From Thalassovita sp. (GTDB taxonomy: Bacteria; Pseudomonadota; Alphaproteobacteria; Rhodobacterales; Rhodobacteraceae), in contig CP051233.1 in the NCBI GenBank assembly GCA_017792425.1, positions 782,582-846,581 on the forward strand: a DNA stretch of 64,000 nucleotides. The letters are read 5' to 3'. Positions 49,097 to 57,972 of this stretch are shown here, in pieces. Position 1 is the first letter of the stretch. Every line of letters starts with the position of its first letter. The position numbers and the translations under genes are program-made. The notes below the pieces were generated by a model. That model did no database searches, was not told where the DNA came from, and saw nothing but the letters and a program-made list of their open reading frames with translations.

Positions 49097-49652
49097 TGAC
49101 CGGGCGCACCTCGGTCACTTCGGGAATGTAATGGCGCAGCAGGTTTTCGATCCCCATCTTCAGGGTCAGGGTTGACGACGGGCAACCTGCACAGGCCCCC
49201 TGCATATGCAGATAGACAACGCCCCGGTCAAAGCCGTGGAACGTGATGTCGCCACCATCCTGTGCGACTGCAGGACGCACGCGGGTGTCCAGCAGTTCCT
49301 TGATCTGGCCAACGATTTCCGCGTCCGGGCCGTCATGTGCCGCATGTCCGCCAGCGCCGCCCTCGTCGCCGGTCATCACCGGTTGGCCGGACTGGAAATG
49401 CTCCATGATCGCGCCAAGGATTGCCGGCTTGATATGGTCCCATTCCACGTTGTCTGCCTTGGTAACCGTCACGAAATCCGTGCCGAAGAACACGCCATTC
49501 ACGCCGTTTACCGCGAAAATCCGCTGTGCCAGCGGCGATTTTTCCGCGCCTTCAGCCGTCGGGAAATCAGCGGTTCCCATTTCCAGCACAGTCTGACCAG
49601 GCAGGAATTTCAGCGTGGCGGGGTTCGGGGTGGACTCGGTCTGAATGAACAT
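49089..49652 (-). CDS. NifU/NfuA-like Fe-S scaffold protein
   Basis: 187 residues. An N-terminal Nfu domain begins MFIQTESTPNPATLKFLPG, and a C-terminal NifU domain has the cluster-binding CAGCPSS near residue 165. It transfers Fe-S clusters to apoproteins. It heads the nfu-tsaB-rimI operon. Confidence 0.92.
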   Translation of the reverse strand: MFIQTESTPNPATLKFLPGQTVLEMGTADFPTAEGAEKSPLAQRIFAVNGVNGVFFGTDFVTVTKADNVEWDHIKPAILGAIMEHFQSGQPVMTGDEGGAGGHAAHDGPDAEIVGQIKELLDTRVRPAVAQDGGDITFHGFDRGVVYLHMQGACAGCPSSTLTLKMGIENLLRHYIPEVTEVRPVNV

Positions 49653-49734
49653 CTGTGCGATACCTCGTGTGTCTAGTCCAGGATATGCGCCCGGGTGTCT
49701 GGGAAGTCAAGGTTTGGAATGATTCTAATATTTC

Positions 49735-50724
49735 TCAGTCGGCCATGCCGGGCAATGCCGGGATGGTGAATGTGTGCGATGCAATCGGTGCCGATGGCCG
49801 CGCGATACCCCCGCCAGAGCCGCTGCCCGGCTGAGTCGCCGAACCGGGGGCGGGTCGGGAAATGCCCGCGCCACTGCCTGTGCCACCACCGGGCCGACCA
49901 GCGCCCCCCGGTGCAGGCCGGGAAATCCCGATGCCGCCGCCGCCCACTGGTTGCGACGGCCGTGCAGGCCTGTTGGCAAGCCGCAGGATTTCGGCCAGGG
50001 GGCTGTAGGAATCCAGCGACAAGGACGCCATCCCGTCAAAAGTGATCGAGGAAGAGATCAAAGCCCCACGTTCCTTTTGCCAGGGCTCGTACTGCACCAG
50101 CACCGTCACGATCGTTCCGGCGCGCGTGAATTGTGATCGCAGATACACCGTCTTGCCGCTTTTCAGAACGCCAGAGGTGATAAGCCGCGCATCGTCGTAG
50201 TTCTGGTACAGTTCCTGCTTGGTGCCTTTATGGTTGTCGATCAGCCATTGGTGCATTTCGATGGTCTTGTCTTTTTCCTGCTCGATCAGCCGGATTTTCA
50301 GGCTGCCATCGGGCGACGACAACGTGTACAGGTCAGACCCCCGATCCTGCTGAACGATTGCCAGCGGCGCCAGAAAGCTGACTTTGTCCGGGAAATCGGT
50401 TATGCCCTGCCAGAAATCCGCCTGGATCGAAAGCTGCGTGCGCTGAACCAAAGGGGCCAGATCGCGATAGGTGATTTGCTGACCCGAAACGCGACCCGCC
50501 AGAAACTTGTCCAGCGCGCGCTGACTGCCTGATCCCCATTCGCCGTCAATCAGCCCGACATACAAACCTTCCAGCGCCAGGCCGGTCTGCAGGTATTTCG
50601 TATCGTTCGGCGGCAGCCATTCGGGCTTGAACGGGTCGTCCAACTGTTGCGCCGCGACCGGCTGAGAAAGCAGGATCAGAAGGGGCAGGGCGATCTGCAG
50701 GATTTGTCGCAGGGCAGCAAACAT
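49735..50724 (-). CDS. Secreted protein with peptidoglycan-binding-like N-terminus and Gly/Pro-rich tail
   Basis: 329 residues. A signal peptide (ALPLLILLSQPVAA) is followed by a segment GLYVGLIDGEWGSGSQRALDKF near residues 51-72 resembling PG-binding_1 domains, then a ~170-residue region I do not recognise. The tail (about 255-315) repeats GISRPAPG with Gly/Ser/Pro. Similar N-terminal regions occur on trypsin-like proteases in roseobacters; no protease domain is present here. Confidence 0.6.
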   Translation of the reverse strand: MFAALRQILQIALPLLILLSQPVAAQQLDDPFKPEWLPPNDTKYLQTGLALEGLYVGLIDGEWGSGSQRALDKFLAGRVSGQQITYRDLAPLVQRTQLSIQADFWQGITDFPDKVSFLAPLAIVQQDRGSDLYTLSSPDGSLKIRLIEQEKDKTIEMHQWLIDNHKGTKQELYQNYDDARLITSGVLKSGKTVYLRSQFTRAGTIVTVLVQYEPWQKERGALISSSITFDGMASLSLDSYSPLAEILRLANRPARPSQPVGGGGIGISRPAPGGAGRPGGGTGSGAGISRPAPGSATQPGSGSGGGIARPSAPIASHTFTIPALPGMAD

Positions 50725-50748
50725 CTGGGCCTCTTGTCGTTCTGGGGG

Positions 50749-51204
50749 TCAGGTGATGGCCTCTAGGCGTTCCTTGGACATGTCACCGGGCACGATCGTG
50801 ATCGGAACCGGCAGGGTTCCGGCGCTGCGGCTAAGTTGCGTGACCAGCGGGCCGGGGCCTTTGCGGTCAACGCCCGCGCCCAGCACAAGAACGCCGATTT
50901 CGGGGTCGTCCTTGATCTGGCCAAGGATTTCGGTCACGGCTTCACCTTCGCGGATCACCAGTTCGGGGTCGATATTCTGGCGGTCATGCATCCACTTCGC
51001 AAAAACCTCAAAATGCACGGTGATGCGTTCACGTGCTTCCTCTCGCATGATGTCTGACACGCCGATCCAGTGGTTGAACTCGTCGGGCGGAATGATCGAC
51101 AGGATCTGAACCCCCCCCTTGGTCTTTGCGGCGCGCATGGCGGCAAAGCGCATCGCGTTCAGGCATTCGCGGCTGTCATCGAGGATTACCAGAAATTTGC
51201 GCAT
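50749..51204 (-). CDS. Universal stress protein UspA family
   Basis: 151 residues. RKFLVILDDSRECLNAMRFA at the N-terminus and VLVLGAGVDRKGPGPLVTQL near residue 105 fit the Usp fold with an ATP-type loop. Cytosolic. Its role is probably stress survival; no specific partner is evident. A run of eight C in the plus strand (KGGV codons) does not break the frame. Confidence 0.85.
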   Translation of the reverse strand: MRKFLVILDDSRECLNAMRFAAMRAAKTKGGVQILSIIPPDEFNHWIGVSDIMREEARERITVHFEVFAKWMHDRQNIDPELVIREGEAVTEILGQIKDDPEIGVLVLGAGVDRKGPGPLVTQLSRSAGTLPVPITIVPGDMSKERLEAIT

Positions 51205-51267
51205 GTTATGTCACTCCTTGCCGCGGATCATGGCGCAAGGTCGGCGGACTGGCAACAACAACGGCGA

Positions 51268-51579
51268 TCAGCTGCAGGAAGCCGCAGCCGAGACGCCAAA
51301 TTCCTTGTAACGCCGCCAGAACTCTTCATGGTGGGTGCTGCCGGATTGACGCATGTCCTGCGCCTTTTGCGGTTCGGTAAAAAACTTGGCGGCTATTTTC
51401 TGGTCGGACCGGGTGAGTGTCTGGTCGGCGACGCGCTGGATACACCCGCAAAGGTTCCAATCGCCGCTTTTTCGCGGGGCGGACATGCAGGCCTGCTCTA
51501 TCGGACCCGCCGATGCTGCCACCGGGGCGAAGGAAAGGAGAATGCAGGCGACCGTCACGCCGAATGACGTATGCTTCAT
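51268..51579 (-). CDS. Small secreted Cys-containing protein
   Basis: 103 residues. A clear signal peptide (VACILLSFAPVAASA) precedes a ~78-residue mature domain with four Cys (CMSA, LCGC, final CS), probably two disulfides. I do not recognise the family; short periplasmic proteins of this pattern are common in Rhodobacteraceae. Confidence 0.6.
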   Translation of the reverse strand: MKHTSFGVTVACILLSFAPVAASAGPIEQACMSAPRKSGDWNLCGCIQRVADQTLTRSDQKIAAKFFTEPQKAQDMRQSGSTHHEEFWRRYKEFGVSAAASCS

Positions 51580-51714
51580 TGTTTACTGTCTCGACTTCTG
51601 GCGCCGCTGTCTGGATTCCCCTTGGTCCAGCGGCACAACTTTCACGTTCCGGCGGTACTATGTTCGAAACAGTGATATTTTTCAATCGGGCTGACGTGTG
51701 GCGCCTTTCGCCGG

Positions 51715-53913
51715 TTAGCGTCCCTTTCGCCGCCGGACCCCGCCGCGCTGGCCGGGACGGCCCGCTGTCGACCTGCCGCTAGCATTGACCGCGGCCTCTA
51801 CCGCGTCGTCTACCGCCGATTGTCGCGCCAGTGGGTCGTCCGAGATCGCCAGATCCACCGCTTCCAACCGTTTGATCTCGTCCCGGATACTGGCGGCTTC
51901 CTCGAATTCCAGGTTTTCCGCCGCCTTGCGCATCTGCGTACGAAGCCCGTCCAGATGCGCCTCCAGGTTGGCACCGTGAAGAGGCTTGTCGATCTTCGCG
52001 GTGACACGGGCCATGTCCGTGTCGCCCTTGTACAGGCCGGCCAGGATGTCCTCTACGTTCTTCTTCACCGTTTCGGGGGTGATCCCGTGTTCAAGGTTGT
52101 AGGCGATCTGCTTGGCACGGCGGCGTTCCGTTTCGGCCAAGGCGCGTTCCATCGAACCGGTCATCCGGTCGGCATACATGATCACCCGCCCGTCGGCGTT
52201 TCGCGCCGCGCGGCCGATGGTCTGAATCAGGGACGTTTCGGACCGCAAGAACCCCTCTTTGTCCGCGTCCAGAATCGCCACCAGCCCGCATTCGGGAATG
52301 TCCAGCCCTTCGCGCAGCAGGTTGATCCCCACCAGCACGTCGAACGCCCCCAGCCGCAGATCGCGCAGGATTTCGATCCGCTCGATCGTGTCGATATCCG
52401 AATGCATGTAGCGCACACGGATACCCTGTTCATGCAGGTATTCCGTGAGATCCTCGGCCATACGCTTGGTCAGGGTGGTCACCAATGTGCGGAACCCGCG
52501 GGCGGCAACCTTGCGGACTTCGTCCAGTAGATCGTCCACCTGCATTTCCACCGGGCGGATTTCCACCTCTGGGTCCAGTAGGCCAGTGGGGCGGATCACC
52601 TGCTCCGTGAATACCCCGCCAGTCTGGTCCAGTTCCCACGCGGCGGGCGTGGCTGAGACGAACACCGACTGGGGCCGCATCGCGTCCCATTCCTCGAACT
52701 TCAGGGGGCGGTTATCCATGCAGGACGGCAGGCGGAAGCCATGTTCCGCCAGCGTGAACTTGCGTCGGTAGTCACCCTTGTACATGCCACCGATCTGCGG
52801 GACCGAGACATGGGATTCATCGGCAAACACAATGGCATGGTCGGGAATGAATTCGAACAGGGTGGGGGGCGGTTCACCCGGTGCGCGGCCCGTCAGGTAG
52901 CGGGAATAGTTTTCGATCCCGTTGCAGACCCCGGTTGCCTCCAGCATCTCAAGATCGAAGCTGGTCCGCTGTTCCAGCCGCTGTGCTTCCAGCAGCTTGC
53001 CTTCGTTCACCAGAATGTCCAGACGCTGGCGCAGTTCCTTCTTTATGCCCTGAATGGCCTGTTGCATCGTCGGTTTCGGGGTGACGTAATGCGAATTCGC
53101 GTAGACTCTGATTTGTTCAAATGTGTCTGTTTTTTCACCAGTCAGGGGATCAAACTCGGTGATTGTTTCCAGCTCTTCACCAAAGAAAGATAGCCGCCAG
53201 GCGCGATCCTCAAGGTGAGCTGGCCAAATTTCCAGCACGTCGCCGCGTACACGGAAGCTGCCGCGCTGGAACCCGTGGTCGTTGCGCCGGTACTGCTGGG
53301 CGACCAGATCCGCGATCACCGCCCGCTGGTCGTATTGCTGACCCGCCTTCAAATCCTGCGTCATGGCGCCGTAGGTTTCGACTGACCCGATGCCATAAAT
53401 GCAGGAAACCGAGGCGACGATGATCACGTCATCTCGTTCCAGCAGCGCCCGCGTGGCCGAGTGGCGCATCCGGTCGATCTGTTCGTTGATCTGCGATTCC
53501 TTCTCGATATAGGTGTCGCTGCGCGCAACGTAGGCTTCGGGTTGGTAATAGTCGTAGTAACTGACGAAATACTCTACGGCGTTGTCGGGAAAGAAGCCCT
53601 TGAACTCGCCGTACAGCTGCGCGGCCAGTGTCTTGTTCGGGGCCAGGATGATCGCGGGGCGCTGTGTTTCTTCGATGACCTTGGCCATGGTAAAGGTCTT
53701 GCCCGTCCCCGTCGCCCCCAGTAGCACCTGATCGCGTTCGCCGGACAGAACGCCCTGTGACAACTCTGCGATGGCGGTCGGCTGGTCGCCCGCCGGGTCG
53801 AAGGCCGATTTCATCACGAACCGTTTGCCGCCTTCCAGCTTAGGCCGGGTTTTCACGTCAGGGGCTGGCTTGTGCATCAGCGGGTCCGAACGGTCGGAAT
53901 GAGCATAGGGCAT
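51715..53913 (-). CDS. uvrB: Excinuclease ABC subunit B
   Basis: 732 residues, slightly longer than the ~670 typical length because of a basic Arg/Gly-rich tail. UvrB verifies DNA damage in nucleotide excision repair. Walker A LLGATGTGKTFTMA, the beta-hairpin region YYDYYQPEAYV, DEAD-type ADESHVSV and the C-terminal UvrC-binding UVR motif (AAENLEFEEAASIRDEIKRL) are intact. Confidence 0.97.
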   Translation of the reverse strand: MPYAHSDRSDPLMHKPAPDVKTRPKLEGGKRFVMKSAFDPAGDQPTAIAELSQGVLSGERDQVLLGATGTGKTFTMAKVIEETQRPAIILAPNKTLAAQLYGEFKGFFPDNAVEYFVSYYDYYQPEAYVARSDTYIEKESQINEQIDRMRHSATRALLERDDVIIVASVSCIYGIGSVETYGAMTQDLKAGQQYDQRAVIADLVAQQYRRNDHGFQRGSFRVRGDVLEIWPAHLEDRAWRLSFFGEELETITEFDPLTGEKTDTFEQIRVYANSHYVTPKPTMQQAIQGIKKELRQRLDILVNEGKLLEAQRLEQRTSFDLEMLEATGVCNGIENYSRYLTGRAPGEPPPTLFEFIPDHAIVFADESHVSVPQIGGMYKGDYRRKFTLAEHGFRLPSCMDNRPLKFEEWDAMRPQSVFVSATPAAWELDQTGGVFTEQVIRPTGLLDPEVEIRPVEMQVDDLLDEVRKVAARGFRTLVTTLTKRMAEDLTEYLHEQGIRVRYMHSDIDTIERIEILRDLRLGAFDVLVGINLLREGLDIPECGLVAILDADKEGFLRSETSLIQTIGRAARNADGRVIMYADRMTGSMERALAETERRRAKQIAYNLEHGITPETVKKNVEDILAGLYKGDTDMARVTAKIDKPLHGANLEAHLDGLRTQMRKAAENLEFEEAASIRDEIKRLEAVDLAISDDPLARQSAVDDAVEAAVNASGRSTAGRPGQRGGVRRRKGR

Positions 53914-54328
53914 GAGAATCTCCGGGCAGTCGCCACAGATTTGATCTGTTTTTGTTCTACTTCAACCCCTGCGTTGTCCCGCGGAATTCTTTGGCCGAAT
54001 CCGTTTGCTGTGCGGAAATAGGGCGAAGGGCATGAAATTGGTAAACCTTCTTGGCCGATTTGAAATAATTGAAAATATTTCGGGGCAAATTTGTAATTTC
54101 GTGATCGGAATCGCTTGCGAATAGATTCAATTCACACCTATGATTCAAGTCAGCAAGCAGCAGGCTTGGCCGTCATCGGGTCCGCGTTCACCCACCCCTC
54201 GCTCCCTGCGGGCCAGATGGCGGCCAACGCCCATTTTCCGAAGCGAAATGCGCTGGAAACGGGCGGTCTGCTCTTGCTGTTTCCCCGTTTTTCCCTGATA
54301 ACCCTCGCTGTCAAAGAGGAGTTCCGAA
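53914..54328. other. 415-base gap between uvrB and the NDUFS4-like gene
   Basis: Divergent upstream regions; noticeably AT-richer than flanking genes around 53990-54140, as promoters are. I see no ORF with support, no tRNA, and no convincing repeat. AGAGGAG at 54317-54323 is the ribosome-binding site of the next gene. Confidence 0.5.
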
Positions 54329-54640
54329 ATGCGTGCGCGTATTTACAAGCCTGCCAAGACCGCGATGTCCTCGGGGACGGCCAAAACCAAGTCCTGGGTT
54401 CTGGAATTCGCCCCCGCATCCAGCCGCGAGGTTGATCCGTTGATGGGATGGACCTCCAGCTCGGACACGCAATCGCAGGTGAAGATGAAATTCGCCACCA
54501 AGGAAGCGGCGCTGGACTATGCGGCTGAACACGGGATCGAGGCCATCGTGACCGAGCCCAAAACGCGCAAGCCGAACATCAGGATGGGCGGCTACGGCGA
54601 GAATTTTGCCACCAACCGCCGTGGCCCCTGGACCCACTGA
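54329..54640 (+). CDS. NADH:ubiquinone oxidoreductase subunit, NDUFS4-like
   Basis: 103 residues. RARIYKPAKTAMSSGTAKTK, the DPLMGWTSSSDT block and the C-terminal NRRGPWTH match the ETC_C1_NDUFA4/NDUFS4 family, an accessory subunit of alphaproteobacterial complex I. Cytosolic face of the inner membrane. Stand-alone, upstream of tRNA-Arg. Confidence 0.9.
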   Translation: MRARIYKPAKTAMSSGTAKTKSWVLEFAPASSREVDPLMGWTSSSDTQSQVKMKFATKEAALDYAAEHGIEAIVTEPKTRKPNIRMGGYGENFATNRRGPWTH

Positions 54641-54669
54641 TTTCCCGGCGCGGGGCACCGCGCCACAGC

Positions 54670-54746
54670 GGCCCCGTAGCTCAACTGGATAGAGCAATTG
54701 ACTTCTAATCAATAGGTTGAGGGTTCGAGTCCTTCCGGGGTCGCCA
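54670..54746 (+). tRNA. tRNA-Arg (anticodon TCT)
   Basis: 77 bases with encoded CCA. The acceptor arm GGCCCCG pairs with CGGGGTC, the anticodon loop is CTTCTAA, and the T loop is TTCGAGT. Decodes AGA/AGG. Its 3' end is the integration site of the element that follows, and the duplicated target keeps the tRNA intact. Confidence 0.95.
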
Positions 54747-54747
54747 C
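54730..54747 (+). repeat. attL, direct repeat in the tRNA 3' end
   Basis: TCCTTCCGGGGTCGCCAC, overlapping the T-arm 3' strand, acceptor strand and CCA of tRNA-Arg. Identical 18 bases recur at 60564-60581. Confidence 0.9.
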
Positions 54748-54799
54748 TTCAAAAAAATTATGCAAAACAAATGAGTTAGCGTTTGGTGGGAACCGACTT

Positions 54800-54831
54800 G
54801 TGGTGTAAAGGACACCACTGAGGGACACCAC
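54800..54831 (+). promoter_or_regulatory. Left GTGGTGT/ACACCAC triad
   Basis: GTGGTGT (54800-54806), N5, ACACCAC (54812-54818), N6, ACACCAC (54825-54831). It lies 52 bases inside attL and ends 12 bases before the integrase ATG, so it could be both a recombination arm site and an operator. A matching triad lies at 60464-60498. Confidence 0.65.
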
Positions 54832-54843
54832 CGGAGCGCCGCA

Positions 54844-56205
54844 ATGGATTATATCGAGCAACCCAAGGGGTCGGGAACCGCCTATCGGTTCAGGATGAAA
54901 ACCCCGAAGGGGCTGAGAGAAACCCCAAATCCTTGGGCAAACGGCAAGCCTTTCGGGACGTGGATTATTCGGCCTATGGGTGGCGAACGGCACCTGCCGA
55001 GCGCTAAGAAGTTGCGGGACATTTACTTGGCCGAGGTGCGAAAGCTGGAGATCGAATATCGGGCACGGAATAGGTTCAGTCTGGAGAGGGCAGAACTCTG
55101 GGCGGATGCACTACGCGCTGACCGCGACGCCACCCTTGTGCGCGACCTCATCTACGACGAAGCCGAGAGGGCACCCAGGAGCGACGGCAGGGCATTCCTC
55201 AAGGTGGCCACGGCGACAACTCTACCGTTGTCCAAGGCGAGAGAGCAATATCTTGAGGCACGGGAGCCGGGCAATCCCTACGGAAACAAGCCGCTTGGCA
55301 AGACGTCGGCGAACGAGGTGGTGACGGCGGTCAACTACCTCTGTGCCTTCATGGATACGACGCCAGATGCCCTGTTTCTCGATGAAATCACCCCCGAACT
55401 GGTATCGAACTTCCAGCATGAATTTCTCCCCGCGCAAACGTCCAAGAAGACGGGCAGGCCGCTCACACCCGCGACCACTGAGAAGCTGATCTCTATGCTT
55501 CGGGGTCTCTGGCGCTGGGCGCTGGCTAGGCGGAAGGTGAAACTGGACGCCAACCCATTCAACCGGCCCGATGACGACGTGCCGATGATGAAGAAGCAGA
55601 ACGAGCCAAAGCGCGACCAGTTCAAACCCGAGGAGACCCGAAAGGTACTCGCTGCAGTGCCTCAGGGTGACCGCATGGGTGATCTATTCCGGTTGGGGCT
55701 GGTGACCGGAGCGCGGGTGACGGAGATAGCGAAAGTGACTGTCGCGGAAACGAAGGAAGATGGGTCGGTATTCCTCATCGCTGGTGGCAAGTCGGAGAAT
55801 GCGAAGCGTGTGGTCCCCGTGCCGAGGGTCGCACAACCCATCGTTCAGCGCCTTCGTGCCGCTGCGTTGGAGGGAGAACATGACCGGCTGTTCCATGCAT
55901 TCCCTATCAACGCCGCGACGGGGACAGCCAAATCAGCTTCCAAGGCATTCACCGGATTGCGGCGGAAAGTGCTCGGCAGAGAGACCGATGAGCGCCTCGC
56001 GTTCCACTCCCTCCGCCATACATGGAAGACGACCTCACGTAGGGCCGGGTTGTCTATCGACGATGCCCACGATCTTGGCGGATGGGCCGGAGTCAAGAGA
56101 TCGTCGAACCCATACGATCACGGGTTGAACGACAACGAACTTGCTGAGGTTCAGGAAAAGGTAGCAGGACTTCTGAGCCGTGAGGGGCATCTGGAAGGCT
56201 TCTGA
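54844..56205 (+). CDS. Tyrosine-type site-specific integrase
   Basis: 453 residues. An N-terminal arm-type region is followed by a SAM-like core-binding domain (about 125-235) and a catalytic domain with Arg291 (TGARVTEIA), His388 and Arg391 (FHSLRHTW), Trp414 in GGW, and the nucleophile Tyr424 (NPYDHG). All key residues are present, so it should be active. It sits beside the tRNA att site and points inward. Confidence 0.92.
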   Translation: MDYIEQPKGSGTAYRFRMKTPKGLRETPNPWANGKPFGTWIIRPMGGERHLPSAKKLRDIYLAEVRKLEIEYRARNRFSLERAELWADALRADRDATLVRDLIYDEAERAPRSDGRAFLKVATATTLPLSKAREQYLEAREPGNPYGNKPLGKTSANEVVTAVNYLCAFMDTTPDALFLDEITPELVSNFQHEFLPAQTSKKTGRPLTPATTEKLISMLRGLWRWALARRKVKLDANPFNRPDDDVPMMKKQNEPKRDQFKPEETRKVLAAVPQGDRMGDLFRLGLVTGARVTEIAKVTVAETKEDGSVFLIAGGKSENAKRVVPVPRVAQPIVQRLRAAALEGEHDRLFHAFPINAATGTAKSASKAFTGLRRKVLGRETDERLAFHSLRHTWKTTSRRAGLSIDDAHDLGGWAGVKRSSNPYDHGLNDNELAEVQEKVAGLLSREGHLEGF

Positions 56206-56345
56206 TTTTGGCCCGGCGATAGGCGTGCCGGTCAACTTTGGCCTTCATCTATCCATTTGGAAAACCACGAAAAACCTAAGAGTTGGTCTCGCATGTATCT
56301 CCTAATCAGAGGCGCAAGCAAGCCGGTAGAACATTCGGCGTTTTT

Positions 56346-57278
56346 CTAGCGCAATTTTTCATCCGGTTTTGATGGTAGTTGGGCAAGGCGCTGGTTAATC
56401 TCTTTCTTACGGCCATCGAATTTTGGCGGCTCCTCACCGCGATCCCATGCTGCGTTGACCTTCTCGAAGTGGGGTGCCATTTCGTCCATCATGATCTGAA
56501 CCAGCGCGGACATGTCTATTCCGTTGGTGATGCCGGGGATTGATCCACCACCGACGCATTGGCGGTGGGAGAAAAAGTCATGCGCTCCGCCACCTTTGTG
56601 GGGACTTCCCTTTGCATTACGCCATACGACCAAACAATCAGGCCCAACTGTTCCATCTGCGGTTTCAAGATAGGACGAATACGCGATCTGTGCCAAATGC
56701 TCGGCCACAGCGCGACCAGTGATCTTTTTTCTATTGTAGGCTTTCACCATTCTAAGCAGGGGTCTTTGCCAATGATCGCGTCGAAGGAGTGGCATTGCTC
56801 CTGAACCAGCAAGGCCAATCGGAACAGTCACTTGGAGAGGAGTTAAGGCCCCGCCCATGATGTGGCGTGTATACCGAAACCGATACTCCCCATTAGTATG
56901 GACCATGTCTATGGTGTAGATATGGTGCCGGTCTTTCAGCAGTGCGGGAATGATGAAGCTATGTCGGCGCTGTTGCGTGTCGCGGATGCCGTCCATGTGC
57001 GGAATAAATTCTCGCTTCATGGCGTCTGCTACGATACCTAGCATTTGCTCCAAGGGATGATGCCTTCCGCGAAGAACATTACTTACCCACTGCGAAGGCT
57101 GGCTTCCGAAAGCGGTCGCGCCCAATCCGGCGTAGCCCATCATTGCAATGCCGTCGGTCACTTCAACCAAGGTTGCTTTCACCGCGTCATCGATTGGCCG
57201 TTTACCGGGGGCAGATAGTCTTCGGTCTGCCACAAGCCAGATAGAGCCTCGGGTCTGAACTGAAAGAATAAGTGTCAT
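56346..57278 (-). CDS. Proteasome/HslV-fold Ntn-hydrolase-like protein
   Basis: 310 residues. Starting at the ATG at 57278, Met removal would expose Thr1. Counting from it, Asp17, Arg19, Lys33 and Gly47 fall exactly where 20S proteasome beta subunits and HslV have catalytic Thr1/Asp17/Lys33 and the oxyanion Gly47. GLAGSG (Ser158) resembles the HslV AIGSGG block, and ADGTVGPDCLVVW near 206-218 resembles the late beta-subunit GG-V-V strand. It is ~100 residues longer than HslV. No ATPase partner is adjacent. A GTG start at 57320 is possible but would bury Thr1. The function is unknown; the fold assignment is inference from motif spacing. Confidence 0.65.
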   Translation of the reverse strand: MTLILSVQTRGSIWLVADRRLSAPGKRPIDDAVKATLVEVTDGIAMMGYAGLGATAFGSQPSQWVSNVLRGRHHPLEQMLGIVADAMKREFIPHMDGIRDTQQRRHSFIIPALLKDRHHIYTIDMVHTNGEYRFRYTRHIMGGALTPLQVTVPIGLAGSGAMPLLRRDHWQRPLLRMVKAYNRKKITGRAVAEHLAQIAYSSYLETADGTVGPDCLVVWRNAKGSPHKGGGAHDFFSHRQCVGGGSIPGITNGIDMSALVQIMMDEMAPHFEKVNAAWDRGEEPPKFDGRKKEINQRLAQLPSKPDEKLR

Positions 57279-57972
57279 AGAAAACAGCGCGGTCCAGCAA
57301 CCGAAGCGAGAAGTTCGCACTCAAGATAGCACGCCGCATCGGCTGATCGAGTACAATACCCTTTGCTGGCTTGTTTCGGTTCGTCAGGCCATTTGGACCC
57401 ATCGACGTTATCCTTGACAATCACTTGAAGCTCCTAAGCCCAAAACGCCGCTGCCCGTTTAAAGCTACCATATGAGCCAAAACTGCGACTATACGCCACA
57501 TGATATAGTGTTATGTAGTGTTGTGCCGTTGCTGGCTCAAGGGTTGAAGGCGGATTTTTGTTAGATTTCAATGCGGCGCTGCAGCTTGAACTTCGAATTT
57601 GTTTCATCGCGAAAATTTGGGAACCAGAGATTTATAGTGCTGCTCGCGTTTCATCCCCCCGGTGGGGTTGGTTGGCCCTGATTTGCTTGACGGACACAGA
57701 CCTTTGTCAGGCCAATCTGTTCCCAATAGACCAAGGCTGAGTGCGATGGGCATGGGTGGGTCTTGTTGCGCCCCAAACGGGTTGTCTTGGTGTTTGGGCA
57801 GTGTTCTCCCAGCATTTCTAAGAGGTCTATTTGAAGCCAAGAACATGAGTGTGCGATAGGGTATACCTCAATGGGCAGCTTTGGGGGACGCCTCCGGGCT
57901 GCTCATAAGGGTTGACTTCCACCTGTGAACACTTCATGTATGTGAGCATAACTCTTGTGAACAGGATCGCCT
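57279..57972. other. ~690-base gap in the island
   Basis: Between the Ntn-hydrolase-like gene and the serine recombinase, which diverge. Short open frames exist on both strands (60-80 codons) but none has domain similarity or a ribosome-binding site. AT-rich at 57470-57660. The recombinase promoter region is at the right end. Confidence 0.5.
57912..57963 (+). promoter_or_regulatory. TGTGARCA repeats and possible promoter before the recombinase
   Basis: Three direct repeats, TGTGAACA (57924-57931), TGTGAGCA (57941-57948) and TGTGAACA (57956-57963), spaced 17 and 15 bases. A TTGACT (57912-57917) upstream could be a -35 box. The last repeat ends 9 bases before the recombinase ATG. Likely operator or resolution subsites. 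Confidence 0.45.

Noticed and set aside
57202..57420. 72-codon minus-strand frame overlapping the start of the Ntn-hydrolase-like gene
   Set aside because: It overlaps the Thr1-bearing N-terminus in another frame and has no domain or ribosome-binding site.
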